DNA of 64,000 nt from Schizochytrium sp. CCTCC M209059 (taxonomy: Eukaryota > Sar > Bigyra > Thraustochytrida > Thraustochytriidae). This document shows positions 1 to 10,090 of this stretch, one piece after another; the first letter of the stretch is position 1; every line of letters starts with the position of its first letter. Location: NCBI GenBank assembly GCA_000818945.1, contig KN805385.1, forward strand, positions 20,001 to 84,000, in the 5' to 3' direction. The position numbers and the translations under genes were made by a program. Below the pieces are notes generated by a model, which was given only the letters and a program-made list of their open reading frames with translations, did no database searches and was not told the DNA's origin.

Positions 1-1790
1 CAATGCGAGACAAAGGAGCGAGCATGAGACAGGCGGTAATTACGTCATCAGGATCTGTCGTGGCCGTCTCGTATGCATGCAACGTTTATGAGTGGACAAA
101 TGTCCGTGCCGCTCGTGAGCCTTTGGTACGTAGCCAATTCGCTTCGCAAGGTGTCAAAGTAAATTTCGTTGCAGCAGGAGGAGGGCATTTTGCCGCAGCA
201 CGACTCAAACATCCCGGTCTTCGAACTTTTCGTTTTGATCCTCGCCCCGTAGAAGCTACCGTACCATGTGCGCGAGCCAGTATCATTTGGGGAGGTGGAA
301 TCTCAAAGGCAGTGGCGTCTCGTCGGGCAAGTGGTCAGAATGAATTTCAGATTCAGCTAAAGTCGAAGGAAGGGAAAATATTCACGCCCCGTGCGGAAGC
401 GGACGCGCCTGAAATCCATGCTGGGCTGTGGAAGGATGCAGCCTGCTCTCATCGCATTGCAGACGCTGATATTCGTGTTCGGCACATTGGCAAAGGTCGT
501 TATATGGTGAGTTATGGCGCTACTCAAGCCGGTGAAATGTATATGTCGGTTCGTCTAGGGGGTGTTCACGTGGGCAAGAGCCCGTACAAGGTAACGAACT
601 CGCCGGGGTCGCTTCACGTTGCGTCTTGCGTATGCTCTTTTCTTGACGCGCAACAAACTGTTTCTATCGAGGAGCGGGATTCTTTTGGAAATCGAGTTCA
701 GCGGCCGGAAACAGGCAGAGCGTGGACGGTTCAAGCCTATAATGCGGACCGGGACACGATGCTCTGGAGAGGCTTGCCCGGAGCAAGAATTCCTCTTCTT
801 CCAGGTCTCTCGTACATTGAGGTCTTGCACAATGACTCGCAGACAGTACTACAGTGCCAAGGAGGAACGCTAAATCAGCACTCTGACAATTCCTCCTTTT
901 GCAGTCAGTACCAGGCGACGCTGCAACATCACATGCTATTGGAAGGTGGAGAAGCTGTGATCCGCTGGGTTCGCCCACTCGAATGTGGAGGCATGCTTCG
1001 CATTTCTTTTACCTTTCGAGACGGACAGAGTTCCATCGTTGAAGTTGCGGTGCGCGAAGGCATGGAAGAAGCGCATTTCACAGTTCCCGCGATCTCTGGA
1101 GGCTTTGCTGTCTTTTGCGCACTTTACACAATGATTCTTCAACACGAGACCGCGTTTCCTTTTATGAAGCCTATACCGAATGTCTGCATCTTGTCTCAAT
1201 GTGCGCAAAGCTTCGCGACCAAGCGATCGTTAGGAGCGAACGAGCGCATACGCTCTGGTTTCTTCTTTTGCAAAGAGTTGCAGACTGACCTGAGCAGTCC
1301 TGCAGGCAAGGATGCGTCCGCGATCGAAGTAAATCCCGTTGCGGATCCACATCTAAAGACTATTGTCGAAGAATCAAATGCGCTGTGCAAACATCTTCCT
1401 CCTGCAGACCATATATTGCGAGCAAAAGCTCTTGCGGGGATCGTCGCCGACTGGTCGCAGGAATCGATTTCAGGGGAGCACACGATGGCGAAATCGCGCG
1501 AGGCCTTGAAAGCAGGTAAAGGATTATATCTGGGTAAAGTGTTGCAAGAGGCAATGCATGTATTACATCAAGACGAACGAACGTGCCTTCGCGCTGTGCT
1601 TTTCAAGTATCTTTGCGACGAGAACAATCTCACATGCGCCATGACTGCCGCGGGAGACTGTTGCATTGGACCAAGCGCAACGCATTTCTCTCTTACCAGG
1701 CCCAGCCTCCGTCCATCTCATGTTCAAGTCTTAGCATACCAAAAACAGGAAAATGAAGAAGACGAAGAAGAATCAATCAAGACAAAATGA
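1..1790 (+). CDS. Filamin-type Ig repeat protein, 5' partial
   Basis: The frame is open to the left edge, so the start lies outside the window. About 595 residues are visible. The stretch around residues 110-200 has the pattern of a filamin/ABP280 Ig-like repeat: a Gly-x-Tyr-x-Val-Ser-Tyr strand, then Ala-Gly-Glu-Met-Tyr, ending in a Gly-Lys-Ser-Pro-Tyr-Lys-Val variant of the usual Gly-Ser-Pro-Phe-x-Val. A second, weaker repeat follows, with an Arg-Asp-Ser-Phe-Gly-Asn segment. The first 70 residues (Val-Ala-Ala-Gly-Gly-Gly-His-Phe) may be a degenerate RCC1-like blade. The C-terminal 200 residues have no recognisable fold and end in an acidic Glu/Asp tract. Filamin repeats are usually scaffolding modules linked to actin or membranes; the role here is unknown. 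The upstream exons would decide the family. Confidence 0.5.
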   Translation, partial: MRDKGASMRQAVITSSGSVVAVSYACNVYEWTNVRAAREPLVRSQFASQGVKVNFVAAGGGHFAAARLKHPGLRTFRFDPRPVEATVPCARASIIWGGGISKAVASRRASGQNEFQIQLKSKEGKIFTPRAEADAPEIHAGLWKDAACSHRIADADIRVRHIGKGRYMVSYGATQAGEMYMSVRLGGVHVGKSPYKVTNSPGSLHVASCVCSFLDAQQTVSIEERDSFGNRVQRPETGRAWTVQAYNADRDTMLWRGLPGARIPLLPGLSYIEVLHNDSQTVLQCQGGTLNQHSDNSSFCSQYQATLQHHMLLEGGEAVIRWVRPLECGGMLRISFTFRDGQSSIVEVAVREGMEEAHFTVPAISGGFAVFCALYTMILQHETAFPFMKPIPNVCILSQCAQSFATKRSLGANERIRSGFFFCKELQTDLSSPAGKDASAIEVNPVADPHLKTIVEESNALCKHLPPADHILRAKALAGIVADWSQESISGEHTMAKSREALKAGKGLYLGKVLQEAMHVLHQDERTCLRAVLFKYLCDENNLTCAMTAAGDCCIGPSATHFSLTRPSLRPSHVQVLAYQKQENEEDEEESIKTK

Positions 1791-1878
1791 AGGTCGTAGC
1801 ACGACTTTGCGGAGCCAGCAAGAAAAAGAAACAAATTTCGTCCCGAACGTAGGTTGGAAAATGGTTAAATCACTTTTT

Positions 1879-2772
1879 CTACTTCTTGTCATCATCGGCG
1901 CCCTTGCCATCTTCTAATGGAATGTCCTTGATGGACGATTCGTCATTGTCCAGATCGAGACCGAGAAGCTCGAGGCGCTCCCGGCGACGGTCGTCCTTGT
2001 TGAGCGCGATGCGCTTGCGCATCTTGCGGACAGATCCGTCCTTGACGGTGAACGAGGCGATGGACAAGTCGCGCACGTAATAGAGCTTGGAGCGGCGCAC
2101 CCGCTTGCGAGCGCGATGCAGAAAGGCCTCTTCAACGACGCGAATCTCTTGAATGAGAGGCGAGTACAGAGGCATGATAAACTCGACGGGAGTGCCACCA
2201 ATGGTGCACAGGACGCGAAAGGAGGTGGAGAGGCGGTTGCGGTGGATACCCAGGACCATGCCACGCACACGCGTCGAGCGCTCGCTCTGCGTGCTGACCT
2301 TGTACACGATTTCGATGGCATCACCAGACCTGAAGAAGGGCAAGTCGCGCTCCTTCTCGAGCTCGAGCATGCGCTCTGTGTTAAGCTGATGCAGGAGCGA
2401 GCCCGCCACCTTGTGCGGTGCCTTCTGCTTAACCCAAGTGTACGGCTTTGTGGTGGGCGAGGCCGGCAAGTTACGCTCGTGCGCGAGCGGGGCAGGCGCT
2501 CCGACGCCTCCCGCAGGGCCGAACCTGTTGAGCACGGGCTTGCGCACCACGAGGGGCGGCTTGTCCTGCTTCATGTAGGCGATCTCCTTCTTCCCGCTCC
2601 GCTGGAACTCCTTGCTCGTCGACACCCACCGCGCGCGGGCGGCGCTGCTGGCCAGCTGCTGCGTCGCGGCGGTGGTCTGCGCCGCCACGGTGCCGCCGAG
2701 GCCCCATCTCGCGCTTCCCGCGCCGCGCCGCGCGCCCGCGCGGGCCCACGCGCTGCACGCGGCCCCGAGCAT
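1879..2772 (-). CDS. MRPL19: Mitochondrial large ribosomal subunit protein bL19m
   Basis: 297 residues from the ATG at 2772; the frame stays open further upstream, but this Met begins an Ala/Arg-rich, acid-poor stretch typical of a mitochondrial targeting peptide. The central part carries the bL19 signature: Phe-Arg-Ser-Gly-Asp-Ala-Ile-Glu-Ile, then Val-Leu-Gly-Ile-His-Arg-Asn, the Pro-Leu-Tyr-Ser-Pro-Leu-Ile strand, and a basic Arg-Ser-Lys-Leu-Tyr-Tyr-Val-Arg-Asp segment. bL19 sits at the subunit interface of bacterial-type ribosomes, so this should be a mitoribosome component. The C-terminal 50 residues form an acidic/basic extension ending in Asp-Asp-Lys-Lys. The gene converges with the filamin-repeat gene, leaving under 90 bases between the two stops. 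Confidence 0.88.
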   Translation of the reverse strand: MLGAACSAWARAGARRGAGSARWGLGGTVAAQTTAATQQLASSAARARWVSTSKEFQRSGKKEIAYMKQDKPPLVVRKPVLNRFGPAGGVGAPAPLAHERNLPASPTTKPYTWVKQKAPHKVAGSLLHQLNTERMLELEKERDLPFFRSGDAIEIVYKVSTQSERSTRVRGMVLGIHRNRLSTSFRVLCTIGGTPVEFIMPLYSPLIQEIRVVEEAFLHRARKRVRRSKLYYVRDLSIASFTVKDGSVRKMRKRIALNKDDRRRERLELLGLDLDNDESSIKDIPLEDGKGADDDKK

Positions 2773-3557
2773 GTCTCCTCCCTGCCTTGCGCCGCGCGCA
2801 AGCCCTCTCGCCGCGCGCTGTCGCCGCTGCGTTGCTTTCTTTGCAGTCTTTGCTGGCGCGCCTGCCCTCTCTCCTCCTCCTCGAAGGATGATGCCATCGA
2901 TTGATTGATGGAGTCTGCGCCGCGGGCCATTGTCCACTTGCGCGCCGCATTGTGCCCTTGCCCGCTGCATTGTTCTCTTGAGAGCCGCCCTTGCAGATGC
3001 CGCTTTCCACTTGTAAGGGGCGCGCAGCGGCCCTCGATTGCGTTCCTTCCCGTTCTTTGTGATAGAAACCTAGGTGAGGATGTGGCTATGGGTCTTCTTT
3101 GCATTAGGTTCAAGTCAACCTGCGCATGAAGGAAGGCTCGGAGTCAAGGGGGGTTGTAGGCCTACTTGTGGTTTCCGACAAGCATGTTCTTCTTTTTTTT
3201 TTTATCATCCAAATGTGTCGGGAAGGTGCATTGCGCTGGGTGAGCGCAGCTGCAGCTTGCAGCGGGAGATGATCGTATGACCCGGGTCATCCATCGTCCT
3301 CCGTTATTCTTTTTTCTAAAAGCGATGACTTTGGTTCTCCCAAGACGGACACCCCTTTCCTTCCTCTTGCTCCCATGGAACAAACACGACTTTATTTTCT
3401 TATGAATTTTAATGGAAGGATTTCACCCAGTTACGACATTGCAGACGTCTCGCTCGCTCGTTCTTTGAATGAGTGAGACGTGCGACCTGGGATCACCTGA
3501 GTTAGACAATCAAGGGAAGAAGGACAATGCACGGAGACGCTTCATTCATTGACGGGC
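2773..3557. other. Intergenic region, no gene seen
   Basis: This lies between the 5' end of the bL19m gene and the 3' end of the LIM gene, so it should hold the bL19m promoter and the LIM 3' UTR. It contains a T-run near 3188-3202 and short ATTC/GCTC-rich patches near 3448-3475. No open frame resembles a known protein and I recognise no RNA gene. Confidence 0.5.
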
Positions 3558-4699
3558 TCACTTGGCCTGATCGACGGGCTCGTTGAAGCCCATGGTGCCG
3601 CCGTAGCCATAACCCTTGGGCCCAAAGACCTTGCCATAACAACTGTTTGTTTGATGATTTGTTTGATTGTTTGTATGTTTGTTTGTTTGTTTGTGCAAAC
3701 GTAGTTAGTGAAAAAGCTCATACGTACAAAAAAACTTGCGCGAAGACTGCGCACGAAACCTGGAACTTACGGATTGCAGTAGGCGACGCCATCGCTGTCG
3801 GCGAAGTCGCCCTTGTTGAGACGCTTGTTGCACTCGTTGCAGCGAAAACAGTCCTTGTGCCAGACAGCATCGAGCGCAGTGAGACGCTCCGCGAAGCCAA
3901 CCGTCTTGCCGCACTTGTTGCATTCATTCGCGCCGGGGCCCGAAGAGAAGCCGCGCGGAGACGGCCGCGAGGCCGCGCCAAAGCGGTTCGACAGGCGCCT
4001 CGGAACGAAGCTACGACGCTTGGTCGCAGCTTCAGACGCGCGGCCCTCATCGCTCTGGGCATACTCTACCTCTTCGCCATCGCCCTTGAGGCCCGAGTCG
4101 GCTAGAACGCCGCCAAAGCCAATGCCCTTGGGGCCGCTTCGCATGTTCGAAAGCCGTGCGTCAGCATTTTCGAGCCACCTCTTTCCTCGTCAGACACGCC
4201 AAACAAGCCAGGTAACAAAAACTTACAACAGCTTGCCGTGGCAGGACTTGCAATAGAGCTTGTCGTCATGCTCGGCTTGCGCGCCAAGCTGAAGCGTCTT
4301 CTTGCAGTTCGTGCACGCGAAGCACGTCTTGTGCCTGCGGTGTCGCACACAGGGGGGTGTGTAAAGTACGTCCACATCGCGTTAGTGTCCCATGCTCCTT
4401 CTCGCAGCCCGCCCAAGACAAACTCCGCGTCACCCCCACTCTCGGCGGCTGGCCATCGCGCCCGCGCCGCCCCCTCCTCCTCCTCCTCCTCCTCCTCCCC
4501 GCGCTCTGCGTGCGCGGCGCCGAGGCGCGGGGTCGGAGATGGCGCGCGCTGCCTGAGATCGGCGCCTCCGACTCCCTCCCTCCCTCCCTCCCTCGCTCGC
4601 CGCGTGAACGTACCAGTCCTCGCCCAGCGCGCGCACGCGCTCGTTGAAGAAGACGGACTTGCCGCACTTGGGGCACTTGGGCGACCCTCCGAACTGCAT
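3558..4699 (-). CDS. Two-LIM-domain protein, CRP/CSRP-like (four exons)
   Basis: I reconstructed this gene from splice signals. The exons are 4614-4699, 4227-4334, 3771-4136 and 3558-3642, totalling 645 nt and encoding 214 residues. The three donors are GTACGT, GTAAGT and GTAAGT, all acceptors are AG, and the phases join cleanly. LIM1 begins Cys-Pro-Lys-Cys-Gly-Lys-Ser and spans the first junction, which rebuilds the expected Trp-His-x2-Cys-x2-Cys-x2-Cys zinc motif. LIM2 (Cys-Asn-Lys-Cys-Gly-Lys-Thr ... Trp-His-Lys-Asp-Cys-Phe-Arg-Cys) ends across the last junction in Cys-Tyr. Each LIM is followed by a Gly-Pro-Lys-Gly-x-Gly-x-Gly-Gly motif, the hallmark of cysteine-rich proteins (CRP/muscle LIM family), which bind alpha-actinin or actin and often shuttle to the nucleus. 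The inter-LIM linker is basic (Arg-Arg-Ser-Phe-Val-Pro-Arg-Arg). The first exon is head-to-head with the zuotin gene. Confidence 0.88.
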
Positions 4700-5774
4700 C
4701 GTGGCGCGCGGGCTCGTGCGGAATCTCCGGATGCGCGTAGGTCTCGGCCTTGAGGTTGCGGCTCTGCTCTGCTCTGCTGCTCTGCTCTGCTCGCGCCCTT
4801 CCCGCGCCGCTTATCGTACACGGCTATGGCGATACCGTGCACCTCTCGCGACGGCGCAGGAATGAACACCCAGAGCCGAATGCGGCCGACGGCGGCCTGC
4901 TGCATGCGTGTGGAGTTGTATGTAGGGGCGCGCGGCGGGAGGACGAGCTGGGTGGACGGCGACGCATGGCGTGAGGATTTTTGCTAGGTTTTGTTGTTTT
5001 GGGGAGGTTGAAGGGATGCAGGTGAACGAGGGAGAGACGGGGGGCGGGATGCTGAGGTGGGGCTCTGAAATTTTTACGATCGTACGTACGTATCGATGTA
5101 AATGAGGAAGTTGAGAAAAGAAGACTTTCGCAGCTGCTGCTGGTCGCGATTTTGCAATGCACATCTTGCTACGCAAGTACGTTCATTGTTTGTCCAGCCA
5201 TTCAGTAACTTTCCGTTCCGTCACGTTTCGCTACAAATACTGGCTTCTCTTGCTCTCCAGCTTTCCTGCAGAAATGAAATGAAATGAAACGAAATGAATT
5301 GAAACGAAATGAAGTGGAATGCGAATCCTAACTCCACGATTCCCACGTTATCGTGACATGCCAGTGTTTGCCGTAGTCTCTTTCTTTCCACTCTTTTCGC
5401 CTCCAAACCTGCTCGCCTTTCCACATCACATCCTCAGGCTGTTCCTCTTTCCTGCACTCGTGCACATGCATCTCCAACCTCTCGTCCCTCCGCGGCGTCC
5501 CTACCCTTCCGCTCTCGAAGCCGTCGAAGACCCGCGTGCCAGAGCCACGCTCGCGTCGTCCGTCACCCCCCCCCTTAAGCACGGGAGTGAATTTGCGTTG
5601 CGCTCGAGGCGGGCGGGGCGATCGATGGTGGTTGGTTCCCAGTTCTGGTGGTCGCCTCGCGCGGCGCGGCAGACCTGGATGGAGCGCGGCGCGGTGCGCT
5701 CTGTGCAGGCGGGCAGCGACGAGCGGCTTGAGCTTGGGGCGCAGGAGGCGGCTTGGGGCTTGGGGCTTGGCACG
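4700..5774. promoter_or_regulatory. Divergent intergenic region between the LIM and zuotin genes
   Basis: A spacer of about 1.1 kb separates two head-to-head start codons, so it should hold both promoters. It contains a TGCTC tandem repeat at about 4761-4793, a CGTACG-rich palindromic patch near 5081-5096, and a GAAAT/GAAAC pentamer repeat at about 5271-5322. No TATA box is obvious. The reading frame of zuotin stays open through the second half, but it is Pro/Arg-rich and does not look coding before 5775. Confidence 0.45.
5271..5322. repeat. GAAAT/GAAAC pentamer tandem repeat
   Basis: About nine imperfect copies of a purine-rich pentamer (GAAAT with GAAAC variants) lie upstream of the zuotin start. 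This is a simple-sequence repeat; no function is implied. Confidence 0.85.
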
Positions 5775-7805
5775 ATGGCGGTGCTGCTGCTGCTGGAGGA
5801 CGCGGCGGGGCGCGATGCGCCGGATTGGGCGGCGCCCGAGCCGGTGGTGGTCGCGGCGGCCGCTGCCGCCGTCGGGAAGCGCGTGGAGCGCGCGGGCCAC
5901 GCGTTCCAGGCGCACTGTAGACGCATGCTGGGCGGCAACGACGGCGCGGACGCCGCCGAGGACCAGAGCGCCAATGGCGAGGCGGAAAACGGCGGGCCCT
6001 CCGATGCAGACGAGGACGCCAAGTTGCGGGCGGCATGGGAAGCCAAGCGCGCCGCGCGCGAGCTGGAGGCCAGTAAGAACGACAAGGAGGACGAAAACCT
6101 GTACGAGATCCTGGGCATCGGGCATCTCGGCTTTGCCGCGAGTGCCAAGCAGATCAAAAAGGCATACCAAAAGTCGATCCTCATTCACCATCCCGACAAA
6201 CTGAGCGAGGAAGAGCGGGCCAAGGCCGAGGCTGCCCAGCTCGATCGCAGCATGGAGGAACCCATGTTTCTCAAAGTGCAGCGCGCCTGGGATATTTTGA
6301 GCAACCCGGCCAAGAAGCGCGGCTACGACTCGAACTTTGCCTTTGACGATCGAATTCCCTCCGCCTCGCTCCAGTTCGAAGAGGACGAGGACTTTTTTGA
6401 AGCGTATGGCCCCGTCTTTGAGCGCAACGCACGCTTCTCCAACAAGAAGCCTGTGCCGATGCTCGGTGACATGTCCACAAACATCACCAAGGTTCAACAG
6501 TTCTACCGTTTCTGGACGCACTTTAGCTCGTGGCGCGAGTTCAGCAAGTTCGACGAGTTCAAGGATGGCGATCTCGAGAGCGCCGGATCTCGCTACGAGC
6601 GTCGCTGGATGCAGCGGCAAAACGACATCATTCGCGGCAAGAAGAAAAAGGAGGAGATCCAGCGTGTGCGCGACCTTGTGGAGCGCGCCATGGCTGCGGA
6701 TCCGCGACTCTTGCGCGCCAAGGAGAATGAGCGCCAAGAAAAGGAGCGCAAACGCAAGGAACGCATCATGGAAAGGGTCGCCGCGGCCAAGGCCGCCAAA
6801 GAGGCCGAAGAGACTGAGAGAAAGCGCCGCGAGGAGGAGGAACGCAAGGCCAAGGAAGAGGCCGACAAGGCACGCCAGGAGAAACAAACCACCAAGAAAG
6901 CCTTCAAGAAACAAATTCGCATCCTTCGCAAGTGCTGCGACAAGGCCGCCGAGATGCTCGACATCCCTGCCAACGAGCTCTCCGACATTTCTCACGAGAT
7001 CACTCATTTGTCCGAATGGTTTTCGCAGAGCTCCGATGTGGCAGACTGCGTTCTTGCCTTTCGCGGTGACCTCCCGCCAACGGATGATTGGTTTGACCCG
7101 CCTGGCAAGGAAGCCGCTCAAGCGGGTGTCGATGCCATCCGCCGCCTCCACGCCTCTGCCGCCGAGGAAAAGGAAGCGCAAGATGCAGACGACGAGGAAG
7201 AGCGCGCGCGCCGTCTCGAAGAGGATCAGCGCGCCCGCGAGGCGCAAAAGAAGGAGGCCGAGGCTGATCCATGGACCCCGGACGAACTCTCTGGTCTTGC
7301 CAAGGCCATTCGCAAATACCCGCCTGGAAGTCGCAATCGTTGGGTGATGATCTCCAACTACATGAACACGCTTCCTGGTCACACGGTCGAGCGCTCACCG
7401 GACGACTGCCTCAAGCAGTCCAAGGCTGCCGATGCCGACCTCATTGGCCGCAAGCAACTCGGAACAGCCGAGTCTGCTTTCTCACAATACAGGAACAAGC
7501 TCGCGTCCAAGACTGCCGGTACTGATGCTGATGCCGATGCCGATACCGATGCTGCTGATGCTGGCGCATCTGCACCTGCCGCCGAGGCGCCGGACGGCGC
7601 GGCTGATGCCCAGGACGAGGATGTTTGGACTCCGGAGCAGCAGTCTGCCTTGGAAGCTGCACTCAAGGAGTTCCCGGCATCCATGGACAAGAACGAGCGC
7701 TGGAAATCTATTGCCAAGGCCGTTCCGGGCAAGAAGAAGAAGGATTGTGTCGCGCGTTTTAAGGAGCTCCGTGCCAAGGTGCTGGGAAAGAGGGGCACAA
7801 AGTAG
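5775..7805 (+). CDS. Zuotin/DNAJC2-type ribosome-associated J-protein
   Basis: 676 residues from ATG 5775. The frame is open upstream to 5319, but Met-Ala-Val-Leu-Leu-Leu-Leu followed by a Glu-Pro-Val motif aligns with the start of human DNAJC2/MPP11. The J-domain is at about residues 107-190, with the catalytic His-Pro-Asp at about 139. It is followed by the zuotin homology region (Pro-Val-Phe-Glu-Arg-Asn-Ala-Arg-Phe-Ser-Asn-Lys-Lys and Tyr-Arg-Phe-Trp). A long charged helix (residues 280-380) matches the ribosome-binding region. Two SANT/Myb domains follow, at about 498-535 (Asp-Pro-Trp-Thr-Pro-Asp-Glu) and 615-662 (Asp-Val-Trp-Thr-Pro-Glu-Gln). In the family the protein works with an Hsp70 (Ssz1/HSPA14) at the ribosome exit tunnel on nascent chains. 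Two SANT domains, as in animals and plants, rather than the shorter yeast form, suggest a possible chromatin role too. Confidence 0.95.
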   Translation: MAVLLLLEDAAGRDAPDWAAPEPVVVAAAAAAVGKRVERAGHAFQAHCRRMLGGNDGADAAEDQSANGEAENGGPSDADEDAKLRAAWEAKRAARELEASKNDKEDENLYEILGIGHLGFAASAKQIKKAYQKSILIHHPDKLSEEERAKAEAAQLDRSMEEPMFLKVQRAWDILSNPAKKRGYDSNFAFDDRIPSASLQFEEDEDFFEAYGPVFERNARFSNKKPVPMLGDMSTNITKVQQFYRFWTHFSSWREFSKFDEFKDGDLESAGSRYERRWMQRQNDIIRGKKKKEEIQRVRDLVERAMAADPRLLRAKENERQEKERKRKERIMERVAAAKAAKEAEETERKRREEEERKAKEEADKARQEKQTTKKAFKKQIRILRKCCDKAAEMLDIPANELSDISHEITHLSEWFSQSSDVADCVLAFRGDLPPTDDWFDPPGKEAAQAGVDAIRRLHASAAEEKEAQDADDEEERARRLEEDQRAREAQKKEAEADPWTPDELSGLAKAIRKYPPGSRNRWVMISNYMNTLPGHTVERSPDDCLKQSKAADADLIGRKQLGTAESAFSQYRNKLASKTAGTDADADADTDAADAGASAPAAEAPDGAADAQDEDVWTPEQQSALEAALKEFPASMDKNERWKSIAKAVPGKKKKDCVARFKELRAKVLGKRGTK

Positions 7806-8378
7806 AATTGACAAGAACATACATACCGTCGTGTGCAGCAAGTAGAGCGCCTATCATCCTCATTTTCTAGAAAGCCCGTCATTCGTTCGCTCGTTCATTC
7901 ATTCGTGCATACGAAAATATGAACGAGCATTCATGTCCAGCCATTGTCTCGCGGGAGCCGCAGCAAGAACTACGAAAGCAGTGATGATGATGGGAACGAG
8001 GCTGTGGTGCTTTCAAAGAAGGACGATTAGCATCCATTCTGTTCGACTCTGAATGACCTCTTCGTTTTGCATGTAGTAGGGTCACAAGATGTTGTTTGCA
8101 ACCAAGCACGTGATCCGATTAGAGATTTCCCATTCATCCATCCATCTATCCGTCCGTCCATCCATCCATTTCTTTTTCTCTCTCGCCAAAGATAAATAAA
8201 ATACAAAACAAAAATTTGATCGTGTTTTCGTTTTGCTCCGCGATGACGGAAAAAATGTAAGCTAATGGGTTGTTGCGAGGAAAAAAGCAAATAAAAGAGA
8301 AATGAGAAAGTCGAAGAAAAAGAAGAAGAAGCCAATGGCGGTCGTTCTATCAAGTCTTTTTGTGTGTGTTTTTGGTCT
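7806..8378. other. Convergent intergenic region, no gene seen
   Basis: This holds the 3' flanks of the zuotin gene and thioesterase A. It contains CATT/CGTT repeats at 7876-7909 and a CCAT/CCGT tetramer repeat at about 8131-8170. No coding potential or RNA gene was recognised. Confidence 0.5.
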
Positions 8379-9205
8379 TTAGATGCGCGATCGCGGAGGT
8401 CCCTTCTTGACGATGCCTGTAAAGGTGGCCACGATGCGCTCGTCAACGTGAAGCTCGCCCGAGATGAAGAGCAAATACTTTGTGCTTGATGTGACCTTGC
8501 CTCGGGCCTCGACCCACTCGCCAAGTCGGACTGGGGACACATAGTTCATGTTCAAGTTCGCAGTCACCGAAAGGTTCGGGATCTCGTCCACGCCAATCGT
8601 AAAGAGCGATGCGTCTGCGAGCGTCGCCAAGCAGCCCCCATGCATCACATACCCTCCGTTGAGGTTGTTTTTCGTGCAGTACATGCCGCATTTCTTTGCC
8701 GTCTTGTTGCACCAAAGCGGTCCCATCCGCTCCTCAAAATTGTCAATCACCAGCTTGCCATCTTCATCGTGGCCCTCATCTGCGCACGTGACACATTGGT
8801 GTCGTCGTCAGTATCAGTCTCGCCTTGCTTCGGTTCTCGCGCATCTTCTTCACAGCCTGCGTCTTCGTCGACGCCTTCCCGCCCCGCCTCTCGCTCGCCC
8901 TCGCGCGCAAGGCGACCCACTCAGTCCGCTCGGACTGACTCACGTCGGCAGGACGGACATCCATCCGATCTGCTCTCGCACGCCTTGCATCTTCTCTCTC
9001 TTGGCTTCTTCGGGTCCACGCCGCTGCGAGGAGATTAGCGTCACTTACCCCACGACTTGTACCCGGGCGGAGGCACCCGCGGCCTCTCGGCGTCGATGAT
9101 GGTCATGATACGCAGCAAGTCAAGCTCTAGTGCCTGCCCGCCCGCCTTGTCTGTCTCCGGCTGCCGGTCTGGGAGTTCCGGATTTGCTTTCTTGCTCTTG
9201 GCCAT
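8379..9205 (-). CDS. Hotdog-fold acyl-CoA thioesterase A (PaaI/ACOT13-like), two exons
   Basis: Exons 9049-9205 and 8379-8779 join through a GTAAGT donor and a CAG acceptor; 558 nt encode 185 residues. Splicing rebuilds Tyr-Lys-Ser-Trp-Asp-Glu-Gly-His. The core motif His-Gly-Gly-Cys-Leu-Ala-Thr-Leu-Ala-Asp at the start of the central helix, and the later Asn-Leu-Asn-Met-Asn-Tyr-Val-Ser-Pro-Val-Arg strand, are typical of the PaaI/THEM2 (ACOT13) thioesterase group, which hydrolyses acyl-CoA or aryl-CoA. The N-terminal extension is hydrophilic and Lys-rich. The gene is a tandem duplicate of the copy just upstream, about 70% identical over the hotdog core by eye. The upstream copy reads into this first exon in frame, so the independent start at 9205 is likely but not certain. 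Confidence 0.8.
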
Positions 9206-9402
9206 GGTCTCCGCAACGCAAAAGGGCCAACACGACGTCGCAAGACGCGGAGGAGAAAAAGTAGTCACGTCAGCGGCAGCACACACAAGCCTACGACCAA
9301 CTTGAACGCAAGGGAAAGCGACAAAGCAGAATTTTCTGGCCTTGCCATGGTGGAGCCTAGACAAAGATGATGGAGCGATGCCAAGAGAGCGAATGACCAG
9401 GC

Positions 9403-10090
9403 CTAGATCCGTGGACGGGGGCCCGCCTTCTTCACGATTCCTGTAGGTGGCGACGATGCGCTCGTCGACATGCAGCTCCCCCGTGAGAAACAGCAAGAAC
9501 TTGGTGCTGGATGTGACCTTGCCCCGAGCTTCGACCCACTCGCCAAGACGCACGGGCGCCACAAAGTTCATGTTAAGATTCGACGTCCAGCCTTTATTGG
9601 GCTGCAGATCATCTTCTCCAATCGTAAAGAGCGCGGCATCTGCAAGCGTTGTCAAACAGCCCCCGTGCATCACATGGCCACCATTGAGGTTCCTTTTTGT
9701 ACAATACATGCCGCACGTTTTCTTGGTCTTGTTACTCCAAAGCGGACCGGCATTTTCCTCGAAATTGTGAATCACAAGCTTTCCATTTTCGTCGTGGCCA
9801 TCATCTGTGTGTTTGAAAATTATTCATGAAATACGTCTCCAAGGCCCGTGGTGAGTCTCAACTTGTCAGAACAAAGATGTTCACCTTCCCTCCCTCCCTT
9901 TCACTCTCGCCTTGAGCACCAGCGAGCTCAGCATCTCCGCAGATCTACTACGCTAAGGAGGGAGAAAAAATAGGCTAGGCTCACAGTCCGCTCAGCAGCG
10001 TCTTTACCACCGCGGCAGCATCGCCAACTTACCCCACGACGAATATCCGCTCGGCGGCGCTCGAGCGCTTTCGGCGTCGATGCTGGTCAT
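9403..10090 (-). CDS. Hotdog-fold acyl-CoA thioesterase B, frameshifted near its 3' end
   Basis: Exon 1 is 10033-10090 (19 codons plus one base, GTAAGT donor) and exon 2 starts at 9804. The join gives Tyr-Ser-Ser-Trp-Asp-Asp-Gly-His, exactly parallel to thioesterase A. The hotdog core is intact (His-Gly-Gly-Cys-Leu-Thr-Thr-Leu-Ala-Asp; Asn-Leu-Asn-Met-Asn-Phe-Val-Ala-Pro-Val-Arg). Near 9441, where copy A reads Ala-Thr-Phe-Thr-Gly-Ile-Val-Lys-Lys, copy B lacks two T residues. In the shifted frame the remaining codons still match copy A's C-terminus and end at a TAG at 9403-9405, giving an expected ancestral length of 153 residues. As the sequence stands, the frame instead runs on through about 200 nt into the first exon of copy A. 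This could be a real mutation, a sequencing error, or a fused double-hotdog gene. Confidence 0.7.

Noticed and set aside
5328..7382. A minus-strand frame of 684 codons opposite the zuotin gene
   Set aside because: The plus-strand frame has clear J, zuotin and SANT domains; the antisense product has none.
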